64,000 nucleotides of DNA. It comes from Kluyvera cryocrescens NBRC 102467 (lineage in GTDB: Bacteria; Pseudomonadota; Gammaproteobacteria; Enterobacterales; Enterobacteriaceae). The DNA lies in contig NZ_BCTM01000019.1 in NCBI RefSeq assembly GCF_001571285.1, positions 47,512 through 111,511 on the forward strand. The letters run 5' to 3'. Shown here piece by piece: positions 1 to 9,045 of the stretch. Numbering within the stretch: the first letter of the stretch is position 1; every line of letters starts with the position of its first letter. The translations under genes were made by a program, and so were the position numbers. Under the pieces are notes generated by a model, which saw nothing but the letters and a program-made list of their open reading frames with translations, searched no databases and was not told where the DNA came from.

Positions 1-1
1 C

Positions 2-1003
2 GCTGTGGGTTACGGCACCGAGTTATTCGGTGCCACGCTGAGTCCGGTGCAAATCGGGCTCGCCACCATCGGTGTGCTGTGGATCTGTACCGTTGCTAAC
101 TTCGGCGGTGCACGTATTACCGGCCAGCTCAGCAGCATTACCGTTTGGGGGGTGATTATTCCGGTGGTCGGTCTGTGCGTTATCGGCTGGTTCTGGTTCA
201 GCCCAACCATGTACGCTGAGTCCTGGAACCCGCATCACGTGCCATTCTTTACCGCTGTAGGGTCGTCCATCGCCATGACGCTATGGGCCTTCCTCGGTCT
301 GGAATCCGCCTGTGCTAACGCCGAAGTGGTTGAAAACCCGGAACGTAACGTACCGATCGCGGTACTGGGCGGTACGCTCGGGGCTGCGGTGATTTATATC
401 GTCTCTACCAACGTGATTGCCGGTATCGTGCCAAACATGGACCTGGCGAACTCCACCGCGCCGTTTGGCCTGGCCTTCGCGCAGATGTTCACTCCGGAAG
501 TCGGGAAAGTGATCATGGCGTTGATGGTGATGTCCTGCTGTGGTTCTCTGCTCGGCTGGCAGTTCACCATCGCCCAGGTCTTTAAATCCTCTGCGGATGA
601 AGGCTACTTCCCGAAAGTATTCTCTCAGGTAAGCAAAGCCGATGCGCCGGTGAAAGGGATGCTGGTGATTGTGGTGATTCAATCCGGATTGTCATTGATG
701 ACCATCAGCCCGTCGCTGAACAATCAGTTCAACGTGCTGGTCAACCTGGCTGTCGTCACCAACATTATTCCATACATCCTGTCGATGGCCGCACTGGTGA
801 TTATCCAGCGCATGGCGAATGTTCCTGCTGGCAAAGCCCGTATGGCCAACATTGTGGCATTCATTGGTGCGATGTATAGCTTCTACGCCCTGTTCTCCTC
901 CGGTGAAGAAGCGATGCTGTACGGTTCTATCGTGACCTTCCTTGGCTGGACGCTGTACGGTCTGGTATCACCACGTTTTGAACTGAAAAACAAGCACAGT
1001 TAA
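2..1003 (+). CDS. potE: Putrescine-ornithine antiporter PotE (5' end outside window)
   Basis: Inner-membrane APC-family transporter that exchanges putrescine for ornithine and works with ornithine decarboxylase SpeF in acid resistance. The reading frame is open from the window edge (Ala-Val-Gly-Tyr-Gly), so roughly the first 105 residues of a protein of about 439 are missing. The visible 332 residues are strongly hydrophobic with about nine membrane segments and match the C-terminal three quarters of E. coli PotE almost residue for residue, ending in ELKNKHS. speF would be expected just upstream. A hairpin follows at 1011-1036. Confidence 0.96.
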   Translation, partial: AVGYGTELFGATLSPVQIGLATIGVLWICTVANFGGARITGQLSSITVWGVIIPVVGLCVIGWFWFSPTMYAESWNPHHVPFFTAVGSSIAMTLWAFLGLESACANAEVVENPERNVPIAVLGGTLGAAVIYIVSTNVIAGIVPNMDLANSTAPFGLAFAQMFTPEVGKVIMALMVMSCCGSLLGWQFTIAQVFKSSADEGYFPKVFSQVSKADAPVKGMLVIVVIQSGLSLMTISPSLNNQFNVLVNLAVVTNIIPYILSMAALVIIQRMANVPAGKARMANIVAFIGAMYSFYALFSSGEEAMLYGSIVTFLGWTLYGLVSPRFELKNKHS

Positions 1004-1010
1004 GTCCTTT

Positions 1011-1036
1011 ACGGGTTGCCGGCAACGGCAACCCGT
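1011..1036 (+). terminator. potE terminator hairpin
   Basis: Perfect 11-bp inverted repeat (ACGGGTTGCCG / CGGCAACCCGT) with a GCAA loop, 7 bases after the potE stop. It is followed by TTCC rather than a long T run, so it may terminate only partially. Confidence 0.65.
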
Positions 1037-1067
1037 TTCCTTCACCCTCCTCCATAAGACCATTATC

Positions 1068-1544
1068 ATGAGCAATCCACAGCGCATCGTTTCCGATATC
1101 GATACCACGCTTGCCATTATTCAGCGCCACCCTATCTGCCGTATCGCACTCAACGATGAAAGTAGCCCGTATATCGTGCCGGTCAATTTTGGCTATCAGT
1201 TTCAGGATGGACGTTGGACAATCTATTTTCACGGCGCGCGCTGCGGCAAAAAGATGCGCCTGTTACGGAAGAACCCGGCGATTAGCGTTGAGATCGATGG
1301 CGACCATCGGTTGATTCAGGCCGAAGAGGCCTGCGATTACAGCTACGGCTATACCAGCATTATCGCCAAAGGACGGGCAACCATTTTGCAGCAGCCTGAA
1401 GAGATGAAACGGGGCCTCGACCTCATCATGCGTCAGGCCGTACCGGGAAAAACCTTCAGCTACCGTGACGACATGATGAAAGCCGTTTGCGTGGTGCGTA
1501 TCGATTGTGAGGAATTAACCTGCCGCCGGAATCAGGCGGAATAG
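1068..1544 (+). CDS. Pyridoxamine 5'-phosphate oxidase-like flavin-binding protein (NimA-like family)
   Basis: A 158-residue protein of the split-barrel FMN-binding (PNPOx-like) fold, resembling the NimA/5-nitroimidazole resistance-type family. Visible features are the N-terminal RHPICRIAL strand, PYIVPVNFGY and the central FHGARCGKKMRLL stretch typical of these proteins. The substrate is unknown. It lies in the gap between potE and the minus-strand DUF1294 gene and has its own spacing (64 bases after potE), so co-transcription with potE is uncertain. It is not part of the E. coli order I remember and is probably accessory. Confidence 0.8.
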   Translation: MSNPQRIVSDIDTTLAIIQRHPICRIALNDESSPYIVPVNFGYQFQDGRWTIYFHGARCGKKMRLLRKNPAISVEIDGDHRLIQAEEACDYSYGYTSIIAKGRATILQQPEEMKRGLDLIMRQAVPGKTFSYRDDMMKAVCVVRIDCEELTCRRNQAE

Positions 1545-1579
1545 CGGGACATCGCAATATTAGTGGGGAAGCGGCGATG

Positions 1580-1912
1580 CTAGGCCTGCCAATATCCCCA
1601 TCCCACCAGCGCCACCACATTGACCACCACGCTCAGCATAAACCAGCTGCGAAACGGCTGTTTCTGGGTTTTGTGGCGGAACACCTGCTGCGCAACCAGT
1701 GCCCCGACCCAACCACCAACAAGTCCAAACATCAATAGCGTCATTTCAGGTACCCGCTGCCAGCTTTTACGGGCGGCAAATTTATCGATACCGTACAGCA
1801 ACAGCGTGGCGATGTTGACCATCATCAGCCACGCCCAAAACGAATGAAAATGGAAATAGCTGGCTGCCGCTAAGAGGGCCAACAGGCCATAACAAAACGG
1901 ATTAAATCTCAT
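1580..1912 (-). CDS. DUF1294 family small membrane protein
   Basis: About 110 residues with three or four hydrophobic segments and the DUF1294 hallmark GGWVGALVAQQVFRHKTQK followed by a terminal membrane helix. Function unknown; some relatives are fused to cold-shock domains. I prefer the internal ATG at 1912 (MRFNPF): the upstream ATG at 1924 has its purine-rich stretch immediately against the start, leaving no usable Shine-Dalgarno spacing, but either start is possible. It points toward the PNPOx-like gene (convergent). Confidence 0.75.
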   Translation of the reverse strand: MRFNPFCYGLLALLAAASYFHFHSFWAWLMMVNIATLLLYGIDKFAARKSWQRVPEMTLLMFGLVGGWVGALVAQQVFRHKTQKQPFRSWFMLSVVVNVVALVGWGYWQA

Positions 1913-1985
1913 CTCTCTATACATCCTTTAATCATCGACTCACCCTGGATACACCGAGAATGAATCGTCTGCGTATTTCTGCCCA

Positions 1986-2020
1986 TAAAAAAATCCGTAA
2001 TCCCGAGGGGACTACGGATT
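1986..2020 (-). terminator. Terminator after pgm
   Basis: On the minus strand a 13-bp stem (AATCCGTAGTCCC / GGGATTACGGATT, one mismatch) is followed by a run of T. It lies about 65 bases beyond the pgm stop codon. Confidence 0.85.
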
Positions 2021-2086
2021 CTTGTGCCACCGGGCGTTCAGGAAACCCTTAATCGCGCGGTATTAAGCCTGTCGACGCTTTCGCTA

Positions 2087-3727
2087 TCAGGCGTTTTTCA
2101 GCACTTCACTCACAATCTCTACCGCTTCTTTCTCGATCTGCTGACGATGTTCAGCGCCGAGGAAGCTTTCACAGTAGATTTTGTAGGCGTCTTCGGTGCC
2201 CGACGGACGCGCGGCGAACCAGCCGTTGTCCGTCATCACCTTCAGGCCGCCAATCGACGCGCCATTACCCGGCGCCGCCGTCAAACGCGCGGTGATAGGA
2301 TCGCCTGCCAGGGTGCTGGCGCTGACCATTTCCGGAGACAGCTTAGACAACGCCGCTTTCTGTGCGGAGGTTGCGCTCGCCTGCAGACGGTTGTAGCTCG
2401 GCGCACCAAAACGAGCCGCCAGCTCGTTGTAGTGCTCCTGCGGGTTCTTACCGGTCACAGCGGTAATTTCCGCCGCCAGCAGGCACATAATGATACCGTC
2501 TTTATCGGTAGACCATGGCGTACCGTCAAAGCGCAGGAAAGAAGCCCCCGCGCTCTCTTCGCCGCCGAAGCCAAAGCTGCCGTCGAACAGACCATCAACA
2601 AACCACTTAAAGCCGACCGGCACTTCCACCAGCTTGCGGCCCAGATCGTTGACCACGCGGTCAATCATCGCGGAGGAGACGAGGGTCTTGCCAACCGCTA
2701 CATCTTTGCCCCACTGCGGACGATGCTGGAACAGGTAGTTGATAGCCACCGCCAGATAATGGTTCGGGTTCATCAAACCGGCCGGGGTCACGATACCGTG
2801 ACGGTCGTAATCCGGGTCGTTGGCAAAGGCCAGGTCGAACTTATCACGCAGCGCCAGCAAACCTGCCATGGCGCACTCGGAGGAACAGTCCATACGGATT
2901 GCGCCATCTTTATCGAGGTGCATAAAGCGGAAAGTCTGGTCAACGTGATCGTTCACGATGGTCAGATTCAGGTTGTAGTGTTTGGCGATACGTTTCCAGT
3001 ATTCAATACCGGAGCCGCCCAGCGGATCAACGCCCAGCGTCAGGCCCGCTTTCTGGATAGCCGCCATATCGACGATATCCGCCAGCCCTTCAATAAACGG
3101 CTGCACCAGATCCACTTCCTGAACGTGGCCGGAAGCCAGCGCCGCAGCGTAGGAAATGCGCTTCACGCCGTTAAGGTCGGCTGCCAGCAGTGCGTTAGCG
3201 CGATCTTCAACCACCTTGGTGACGTTGGTATCAGCCGGACCGCCATTCGGCGGGTTGTACTTGATACCGCCATCGTCCGGCGGGTTATGGGACGGAGTGA
3301 TGACAATCCCATCGGCCAGCGGGCCGCCTTTTTTGTTATGCACAAGGATTGCATTGGAAATAGCCGGAGTCGGCGTAAAACCATTGTTTTCCTGCACAAT
3401 GACATCAACACCATTTGCTGCCAACACCTCGAGAACAGAGATAAACGCAGGCTCGGAGAGCGCATGAGTATCTTTCCCGACGTAGCATGGGCCCGTAATT
3501 CCATTTTTCGCGCGCTCTTCAGCGATTGCCTGAGCAATGGCCAAAATATGCTTTTCGTTGAAGCTGTGACGACCTGCGCTCCCGCGGTGACCGGAAGTAC
3601 CGAATTTCACCGCATGTTCCGCATTGCCCACTTCCGGCTGCAGCACGTAGTACTGAGACGTCAGTTGAGCAACGTTGATCAAATCACTTTGCTGTGCAGG
3701 CTGACCCGCACGGGTATGGTTTGCCAT
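2087..3727 (-). CDS. pgm: Phosphoglucomutase
   Basis: Interconverts glucose 1-phosphate and glucose 6-phosphate, feeding glycogen, trehalose and UDP-glucose synthesis. The 546-residue product has the alpha-D-phosphohexomutase signature: the catalytic phosphoserine loop ([11 protein letters not shown]), the metal-binding DPDYDRHG loop and the C-terminal phosphate-binding [11 protein letters not shown] start at [13 protein letters not shown] (3727), which matches E. coli Pgm in length; a longer frame begins at 3748 but adds seven unrelated residues. It lies 32 bases downstream of seqA on the same strand, and the two probably form an operon. Confidence 0.97.
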   Translation of the reverse strand: MANHTRAGQPAQQSDLINVAQLTSQYYVLQPEVGNAEHAVKFGTSGHRGSAGRHSFNEKHILAIAQAIAEERAKNGITGPCYVGKDTHALSEPAFISVLEVLAANGVDVIVQENNGFTPTPAISNAILVHNKKGGPLADGIVITPSHNPPDDGGIKYNPPNGGPADTNVTKVVEDRANALLAADLNGVKRISYAAALASGHVQEVDLVQPFIEGLADIVDMAAIQKAGLTLGVDPLGGSGIEYWKRIAKHYNLNLTIVNDHVDQTFRFMHLDKDGAIRMDCSSECAMAGLLALRDKFDLAFANDPDYDRHGIVTPAGLMNPNHYLAVAINYLFQHRPQWGKDVAVGKTLVSSAMIDRVVNDLGRKLVEVPVGFKWFVDGLFDGSFGFGGEESAGASFLRFDGTPWSTDKDGIIMCLLAAEITAVTGKNPQEHYNELAARFGAPSYNRLQASATSAQKAALSKLSPEMVSASTLAGDPITARLTAAPGNGASIGGLKVMTDNGWFAARPSGTEDAYKIYCESFLGAEHRQQIEKEAVEIVSEVLKNA

Positions 3728-3759
3728 TGCCTGGTCCTTCTTATGCAAGGGTTAGATTT

Positions 3760-4329
3760 TCAGTATGAAATGGTACCGCAAACCTTTTCAATCAGCTCCA
3801 CCGGGAACTGCATTGACTGCATGATATGTTCGACCATGCTGCATTTACGGCCTGTATTCGTGTTGGTAATGACCCAGTATGGCGTATCCGGTACCTGTTT
3901 AGGCTTCGTCTGGTTACCGTTTTTCAGCAGCGTCTGCTCATCGGCAGCAAAGTAGACGCGGGTGCGACCATGGAGCGATTCGGTGGCCTCAGCAAAGGCT
4001 TTGTTGTCCAGCGAATAGAGCGTGGTCAGGATCAGCATAAAGCGGTTAACCGCTTTCTTCTGCTCGGCATATTCGTCTGAAAGCAGCAGCTCGCGCATCG
4101 CACGGACTTTGTCTTTCGCCGTTTTTACCGTCTTAACTTCAGCAACGGGGGCAGCAGTTGGCGCTGGCGCCGCTTCTGCTTTGACGACCGGCGCTGCGGT
4201 AACGGCAGGCTGTGTAGCGGCGGTAAATTTCAGCATACGCCGTAAAATGTCGGACGCGCTCTCGCCAATGTGCAGAGTGTGAGCCGCAATATAGCGATAG
4301 AGCTCGTCATCAACTTCGATCGTTTTCAT
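3760..4329 (-). CDS. seqA: Negative modulator of replication initiation SeqA
   Basis: Binds hemimethylated GATC sites, sequesters oriC and the dnaA promoter after initiation and organises newly replicated DNA. The 189-residue protein has the N-terminal oligomerisation domain (MKTIEVDDELYRYIA), an Ala/Pro/Val-rich linker at about residues 40-70 and the C-terminal DNA-binding domain with HGRTRVYFAADEQTLLKNGN and NTNTGRKCSM. The linker is longer than in E. coli (181 residues), and the end carries Ser-Tyr after the usual CGTI. The start at 4329 is chosen on homology; 11 extra codons lie upstream. First gene of seqA-pgm, divergent from ybfF. Confidence 0.96.
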   Translation of the reverse strand: MKTIEVDDELYRYIAAHTLHIGESASDILRRMLKFTAATQPAVTAAPVVKAEAAPAPTAAPVAEVKTVKTAKDKVRAMRELLLSDEYAEQKKAVNRFMLILTTLYSLDNKAFAEATESLHGRTRVYFAADEQTLLKNGNQTKPKQVPDTPYWVITNTNTGRKCSMVEHIMQSMQFPVELIEKVCGTISY

Positions 4330-4511
4330 CTTAATCCGGTGCAATAATTTTTCTGAATACAATTCATTGGGATTATAAAGTCAAAACCCAACAGCGGGTA
4401 GCGCCAAACCAGGAACACGGCAAAATTCGGATGAGTTCCTTACTTGCCCCTGAGCGTTAGAATGTCCAACATGATACCCTAACCCGACAACGCGAAAAAA
4501 AGAACTTTGCT

Positions 4512-5276
4512 ATGAAATTGAATGTCCGAGCGCAATCTGCACAAAACCTGCACAATAATTCCCCCATCGTCCTCGTCCACGGCCTGTTTGGCAGTCTGGA
4601 TAATCTCGGCATCCTGGCGCGCGACCTGGTCGCCGACCACGATATCATCCAGGTCGATATGCGTAACCACGGTCTGTCACCTCGTTCCGAAGAGATGAAC
4701 TACCCGGCCATGGCGCAAGATCTCCTCGATACGCTTGATGAGCATCATATTGAAACGGCGACCGTGATTGGCCACTCCATGGGTGGAAAAGCGGTCATGG
4801 CGCTGACCGCATTGGCGCCAGAGCGTATCGATCGCCTGGTGGCGATTGATATTGCGCCGGTGGATTATCACGTTCGTCGTCATGATGAGATTTTTGCCGC
4901 TATCAATGCGGTCACCAACGCGGGCGTGGCAACACGTCAGCAGGCAGCCACGGTAATGCGGGAGTTTCTCAAAGAGGAAGGCGTGATTCAGTTTCTGCTG
5001 AAATCCTTCGTTGATGGTGCCTGGCGCTTTAATGTTCCGGTGCTGTGGGAACAATATCCGCACATCGTCGGTTGGGAGGCAATCCCCGCATGGGATCACC
5101 CGGCGCTATTTATTCCCGGCGGCAACTCACCGTACGTCACCGAAGCCTATCGCGACGATCTGCTCGCGCAGTTCCCGCAGGCCAAAGCGCACGTGATTGC
5201 CGGGGCTGGCCATTGGGTTCACGCTGAAAAACCCGATGCCGTGCTGCGCGCCATTCGCCGTTATCTCGCCGAATGA
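4512..5276 (+). CDS. ybfF: Acyl-CoA/ester hydrolase YbfF (alpha/beta hydrolase)
   Basis: Cytosolic esterase of the alpha/beta-hydrolase fold; the E. coli enzyme acts on short esters and acyl-CoA thioesters. The 254-residue protein shows the oxyanion segment VHGLFGS, the nucleophile elbow GHSMGG with Ser89, and GAGHWVH with His234, and it has the same length as the E. coli protein. Transcribed divergently from seqA, with the ybfE start 130 bases downstream. Confidence 0.93.
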   Translation: MKLNVRAQSAQNLHNNSPIVLVHGLFGSLDNLGILARDLVADHDIIQVDMRNHGLSPRSEEMNYPAMAQDLLDTLDEHHIETATVIGHSMGGKAVMALTALAPERIDRLVAIDIAPVDYHVRRHDEIFAAINAVTNAGVATRQQAATVMREFLKEEGVIQFLLKSFVDGAWRFNVPVLWEQYPHIVGWEAIPAWDHPALFIPGGNSPYVTEAYRDDLLAQFPQAKAHVIAGAGHWVHAEKPDAVLRAIRRYLAE

Positions 5277-5406
5277 TTAAAAATGCATCGACTGCGCGCC
5301 AGAATGGCCGCGGTCGTTGGCGTGCGGGTTTCACTGATGTATGATTGCGCGCTGTCTGCGCTGGGCACTGCCCGGTAGCTTGTTTTCCCCGAAGTCACTC
5401 AGAATC

Positions 5407-5700
5407 ATGGCAAAAGAACAAACGGACCGTACGACACTAGATTTGTTCGCAAATGAGCGTCGCCCGGGAAGACCAAAAACCAATCCGCTTTCGCGTGACG
5501 AACAGCTCCGCATTAATAAGCGTAATCAGCTAAAACGCGATAAAGTTCGCGGACTTAAGCGCGTCGAGTTGAAGCTCAACAACGACGCCGTTGATGCGCT
5601 TAACGAGCTGGCGACTGCCCGTGATATGAGCCGTAGTGAACTCATCGAAGAGATGTTGATGAACCAGCTCGCGCTGCTGCACGGACAAGGGAAAGTCTGA
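5407..5700 (+). CDS. ybfE: LexA-regulated protein YbfE
   Basis: Small (97-residue) protein with a C-terminal ribbon-helix-helix-like segment ([26 protein letters not shown]). The E. coli gene is SOS-induced; its function is unknown. The start at 5407 ([14 protein letters not shown]) is chosen because the 22 preceding codons in frame are not conserved. Located between ybfF and fldA on the same strand. The region of the E. coli LexA site is altered here (see findings). Confidence 0.9.
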   Translation: MAKEQTDRTTLDLFANERRPGRPKTNPLSRDEQLRINKRNQLKRDKVRGLKRVELKLNNDAVDALNELATARDMSRSELIEEMLMNQLALLHGQGKV

Positions 5701-5851
5701 AAAATCCCCCCAAAACACGCTTTCATGTAGCAGAGTGTGCAGTACGGCACGATTGCTGTTTCCGCACGTTGACCTGTTCTGCTATCATTGCCCTTATCTG
5801 TGGGCAATAAGCCACCACCATATCATTAAGTTTCAAGAGGTTATTTTACTC

Positions 5852-6382
5852 ATGGCAATCGTTGGCATCTTCTTCGGTAGCGATACCGGAAACACCGAAA
5901 ATATCGCAAAAATGATTCAAAAACAGCTTGGTAAAGATGTCGCTGACGTTCATGACATCGCCAAGAGCAGCAAAGAAGATCTGGAAGCATTCGATATTCT
6001 GCTGCTGGGTATCCCAACCTGGTACTACGGTGAAGCACAGTGCGACTGGGATGATTTCTTCCCAACCCTGGAAGAAGTGGATTTCAACGGTAAACTGGTG
6101 GCCCTGTTTGGCTGCGGCGACCAGGAAGACTACGCAGAATATTTCTGTGATGCGCTGGGTACCATTCGCGACATCATTGAGCCACGCGGCGCGACCATTG
6201 TCGGCCACTGGCCAACGGCGGGCTACCATTTTGAAGCGTCTAAAGGTCTTGCCGATGACGATCACTTTGTCGGCCTGGCCATTGACGAAGACCGTCAGCC
6301 AGAACTGACCGCCGAGCGCGTTGAGAAGTGGGTGAAACAAGTTGCAGAAGAACTGCACCTGGACGAAATCAAAAACGCCTGA
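5852..6382 (+). CDS. fldA: Flavodoxin I
   Basis: Essential FMN-containing electron carrier that reduces ferredoxin/flavodoxin-dependent enzymes such as radical-SAM proteins, here potentially including MiaB and LipA encoded in the same window. The 176-residue long-chain flavodoxin has the FMN phosphate loop SDTGNTEN at residues 10-17 and the isoalloxazine loops around [14 protein letters not shown] and [14 protein letters not shown]. The start at 5852 gives [14 protein letters not shown] and is preceded by AAGAGGTTATTT. It lies upstream of fur with a stem-loop but no T run between them. Confidence 0.97.
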   Translation: MAIVGIFFGSDTGNTENIAKMIQKQLGKDVADVHDIAKSSKEDLEAFDILLLGIPTWYYGEAQCDWDDFFPTLEEVDFNGKLVALFGCGDQEDYAEYFCDALGTIRDIIEPRGATIVGHWPTAGYHFEASKGLADDDHFVGLAIDEDRQPELTAERVEKWVKQVAEELHLDEIKNA

Positions 6383-6388
6383 TAGCGA

Positions 6389-6422
6389 TAATGAGGTGTG
6401 ATAATTGAATCGCACCTCATTA
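6389..6422 (+). terminator. fldA 3' stem-loop (leaky or stabilising)
   Basis: Perfect 10-bp arms (TAATGAGGTG / CACCTCATTA) start six bases after the fldA stop. No T run follows, so this is more likely an RNA-stabilising or leaky stop that lets fldA transcripts continue into fur, as reported for E. coli. Confidence 0.5.
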
Positions 6423-6569
6423 ATAGGTAAAAGCAATTAAAATAATAGCTACAAATTTTTAACTTTTTATCGCATACCTGTACAATATCTTCAGATTTGG
6501 CGCAGGTTCATCGCTCAGTTTGTCGGTGAAGCCTCGTTTTTGAAAGCTTAGCTTACCCGGGCCTTGCTG

Positions 6570-6598
6570 TTTTCATTTTGATAGGGCCATTCTATAAT
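6570..6598 (+). promoter_or_regulatory. Candidate fur sigma-70 promoter
   Basis: A consensus -10 hexamer TATAAT at 6593-6598 has a weak -35 (TTTTCA, 4 of 6) at 6570-6575 with a 17-bp spacer. Transcripts from here would begin near 6605, after the uof start codon. Confidence 0.5.
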
Positions 6599-6686
6599 GA
6601 GACGCATTAATTCGGGTGCATTCTCTGTGAAACTTTCGCTGATGGAAGTTAATCGTTTAGCAACAGGACAGATTCCGCATGACTGA
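6597..6686 (+). CDS. uof: Leader peptide Uof (upstream of fur)
   Basis: A 29-codon reading frame, ATG at 6597 to TGA at 6686, overlapping the first eight bases of fur. In E. coli the 28-codon uof is translationally coupled to fur, and the small RNA RyhB represses fur by blocking uof translation. The C-terminal residues QIPHD and the overlap geometry match what I remember. There is no strong Shine-Dalgarno before the ATG. Confidence 0.7.
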   Translation: MRRINSGAFSVKLSLMEVNRLATGQIPHD

Positions 6687-7131
6687 CAATAATACCGCAT
6701 TAAAGAAGGCTGGCCTGAAAGTCACACTTCCACGGTTAAAGATTCTGGAAGTTCTTCAGGAACCTCATAACCACCATGTCAGCGCGGAAGACTTATACAA
6801 ACGTCTGATCGACATGGGTGAAGAGATCGGTTTAGCCACGGTTTACCGCGTACTGAACCAGTTTGACGATGCAGGTATCGTCACACGCCATAATTTCGAA
6901 GGCGGTAAATCCGTATTCGAACTGACCCAGCAGCATCACCATGATCACTTGATCTGCCTCGACTGCGGCAAAGTTATCGAGTTCAGCGATGATTCGATTG
7001 AAGCGCGTCAGCGTGAAATCGCCACCAAATACGGTATTCGCTTAACTAACCATAGCCTTTACCTTTATGGCCACTGTGCTGAAGGCGACTGCCGCGAAGA
7101 CGAACATGCTCACGACGGCATCGAAAAGTAA
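6679..7131 (+). CDS. fur: Ferric uptake regulator Fur
   Basis: Iron-responsive DNA-binding repressor of iron acquisition genes. The 150-residue protein has the N-terminal winged helix (ALKKAGLKVTLPRLKILEVL), the metal-binding HHHDHLICLDCGKV segment with two cysteines (about residues 93 and 96) and a His/Asp/Glu-rich C-terminus. It is translationally coupled to uof, which overlaps its start. A strong terminator follows. Fur is a plausible regulator of the metal-ATPase cluster at 19.8-24.1 kb. Confidence 0.98.
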   Translation: MTDNNTALKKAGLKVTLPRLKILEVLQEPHNHHVSAEDLYKRLIDMGEEIGLATVYRVLNQFDDAGIVTRHNFEGGKSVFELTQQHHHDHLICLDCGKVIEFSDDSIEARQREIATKYGIRLTNHSLYLYGHCAEGDCREDEHAHDGIEK

Positions 7132-7153
7132 CCTCCCGCCGATCGTCAAAAAG

Positions 7154-7180
7154 CCAGCCGTTATGCGCTGGTTTTTTTTT
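7154..7180 (+). terminator. fur terminator
   Basis: CCAGC / GCTGG stem with an 8-base loop followed by nine T residues. Confidence 0.85.
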
Positions 7181-7203
7181 GCTTTTTAATTGGCTACTGG
7201 CAT

Positions 7204-7228
7204 AAAAAAACCGCTGCAAGCAGCGGTT
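7204..7228 (-). terminator. chiPQ terminator
   Basis: On the minus strand AACCGCTG / CAGCGGTT with a 4-base loop, followed by seven T. It lies back to back with the fur terminator between convergent genes. Confidence 0.85.
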
Positions 7229-7245
7229 CTTGTTTACGGATAAGA

Positions 7246-7581
7246 CTATTTTTGCGGCGTATTGTTACTACGAATTTCCTGCCAAATCTTATCGCACTTA
7301 CTGGCTACGGCCTGGTCGTTACCGGTTTTTCTAGCCAGAATACACTGTTGATAGTCCAGAACGCGCACGCTTTCCTGAGTGGCGAACTGTTCGTGCTTCT
7401 TATCCTGTTTCAGCACGTTTAACACGCTCTGACAGGCCTGGATCTTATCCGGATTACCTTCCGCCGTGTTGATGCAGGCGCTGTAGGCATCTTTCAGCTT
7501 AGTGTCTTCTTTCGGTGCAGGTGACTGGGCACAGGCGGTGAGGCCAGCAGCCATTAAAGCAACAAGAATCAGTTTTTTCAT
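7246..7581 (-). CDS. chiQ: Chitosugar-induced lipoprotein ChiQ (YbfN)
   Basis: A 111-residue predicted lipoprotein: the signal peptide MKKLILVALMAAGLTAC has a lipobox LTAC with the lipidated Cys at residue 17. Four further cysteines (in the SACINT, QACQS, QQCIL and ASKCDK segments) may form disulfides in the periplasm. The function is unknown, but it is co-transcribed with the chitoporin gene chiP, 50 bases downstream of it across a strong stem-loop, so it is likely to support chitooligosaccharide uptake. Confidence 0.9.
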   Translation of the reverse strand: MKKLILVALMAAGLTACAQSPAPKEDTKLKDAYSACINTAEGNPDKIQACQSVLNVLKQDKKHEQFATQESVRVLDYQQCILARKTGNDQAVASKCDKIWQEIRSNNTPQK

Positions 7582-7598
7582 GCGATGAACCTCTTAGC

Positions 7599-7624
7599 CG
7601 CGGCAGAGGTTTCCCTCTGCCGCG
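7599..7624 (-). repeat. chiP-chiQ intergenic stem-loop
   Basis: Perfect 11-bp inverted repeat (CGCGGCAGAGG / CCTCTGCCGCG) with a 4-base loop in the 50-base gap between chiP and chiQ. No T run follows on either strand, so it is probably an RNA-stabilising or processing element that lowers chiQ expression relative to chiP. Confidence 0.65.
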
Positions 7625-7631
7625 TCATGCA

Positions 7632-9038
7632 TTAGAAAATAGTGAACGGGGCGATAACCATGAATTTCACGTCACGCTCGTCCTGGAAGATGTTGCCATA
7701 ACCGCCGCCCCAGCTTGGGATATCGGAGTGGTTGTCATACTGCGTGAAGTGCAGTTTGAACAGCGTGCCCTTCGCACGACCATCCTGAACGGTGTAAGCC
7801 ACATCGAGGCTGTAAGCAGATTCTCTGATTTTGTTGTTTTTGTCGTAGTAAGCATCCGGGTTCATCTGCCAGGTTGATGGCTTAGCATCCCATGCGTAGA
7901 CGTAAGATGCACCCACCGCCCAGCCCGGGAGATCCCAGTTTTTCAGGTCATACATAGAGCCGAAGAACACCGCTTTTTCGCCGTTGGCGTTGAAGTCAGA
8001 GCGGTTATCCCACCAGATATCCAGACGACCGTTGGAGGATGCGTAGGTTGGAGTCATACGCTGCAGGAAGAAGCCCTGCTGGCCTTCTGCTTTTACCCAG
8101 GTCCCTTCCAGACGGAAGTCGAAGACCTCTTTCAGCTTGTAGCCGAAGGTTAACGCCTGCAACCATGCGGTGCCGTCGTAAATATCGTTTACGCCATGAT
8201 CGCTCACTTTGTCACGGGTACCGTAGAACTGATAGCTGGTGGTCAGCGGGCCGCCAGGGATATCAAATTTGTAGCTACCTTTGGCGAAGTACTGATCAAC
8301 ATAGCCTTCTGCCTGACCAAATGCCGCTTCCAGCACCAGGTCATTTTTGAAATCGTATTTAGCACCGATGGAGTGCAGGTAATCGACCTTGGTCTTCTTA
8401 TCGTTCTGATAGAAGTTATCCATTTCCAGATGCCAAGGCGCCTTGTACTCGTTGGTCCACATGTAGGAGAAGCTCAGTGCACCGTTGTCGCCGTAGTCAA
8501 AGTTAGCCCCGGCTTCAGCACCCTGATAGGTACCTGGCATAAAGCTCCAGTGTGGTGCTAACAGAGTCTGACCGGTTGGCTGGATGTAACCTGCGCGTGC
8601 CCAGGTCGGGCCGAGTTTGAATTTAGCCGCCGCTTTATACAGGCTGATACCGGATTTGTCGCCGCTATAGTCTTCGCTGTAGCCTTTGTTTTTAGCAGAG
8701 AACGCGATTTCGTTCGGGTGGCCGCTTTCGCTGCTTTCCGCCATTTCAATTGCGGTGAATGCCGCAATATCAATACCGAACATGTCAGCAGCATAGCCGG
8801 ACTGGAAGTCGAGGTTGGCGTTCCAGGTGGAGTGAGACAGGTTGGTTTTATATTTATCATGATCGGTGACATCTTTACGGTCACGCTCACGCTGCCAATA
8901 ATAGATGCCGCCAGTTAATGTTGAATCGTCAATGAACCCTTCTGCTTTTGCATCCGGCGCCATTGTAAAGCCTGACAGTGCTGTCACACCGGCGATAGCC
9001 AGCGCCAGCGTACTACGTTTGCCACTAAACGTACGCAT
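7632..9038 (-). CDS. chiP: Chitoporin ChiP (YbfM), OprD-family outer-membrane channel
   Basis: Outer-membrane porin for chitooligosaccharides, the first step in chitosugar use that feeds the nag genes nearby. The 468-residue product starts at [19 protein letters not shown] (9038), with a signal peptide cleaved near APDAKA. The rest is OprD-type beta-barrel sequence rich in alternating aromatic residues ([11 protein letters not shown] near the mature N-terminus) and ends in Phe, as outer-membrane proteins usually do. A longer frame to 9086 lacks a ribosome-binding site. The leader carries an AGAGGA Shine-Dalgarno that matches the ChiX pairing sequence, and two NagC-type sites lie upstream. Confidence 0.94.
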   Translation of the reverse strand: MRTFSGKRSTLALAIAGVTALSGFTMAPDAKAEGFIDDSTLTGGIYYWQRERDRKDVTDHDKYKTNLSHSTWNANLDFQSGYAADMFGIDIAAFTAIEMAESSESGHPNEIAFSAKNKGYSEDYSGDKSGISLYKAAAKFKLGPTWARAGYIQPTGQTLLAPHWSFMPGTYQGAEAGANFDYGDNGALSFSYMWTNEYKAPWHLEMDNFYQNDKKTKVDYLHSIGAKYDFKNDLVLEAAFGQAEGYVDQYFAKGSYKFDIPGGPLTTSYQFYGTRDKVSDHGVNDIYDGTAWLQALTFGYKLKEVFDFRLEGTWVKAEGQQGFFLQRMTPTYASSNGRLDIWWDNRSDFNANGEKAVFFGSMYDLKNWDLPGWAVGASYVYAWDAKPSTWQMNPDAYYDKNNKIRESAYSLDVAYTVQDGRAKGTLFKLHFTQYDNHSDIPSWGGGYGNIFQDERDVKFMVIAPFTIF

Positions 9039-9045
9039 AGTTATA

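Noticed and set aside
2024..3955. 643-residue plus-strand open frame opposite pgm
   Set aside because: Antisense shadow of pgm, whose minus-strand product matches phosphoglucomutase in full; the shadow has an Arg/His-rich composition and no recognisable domain.
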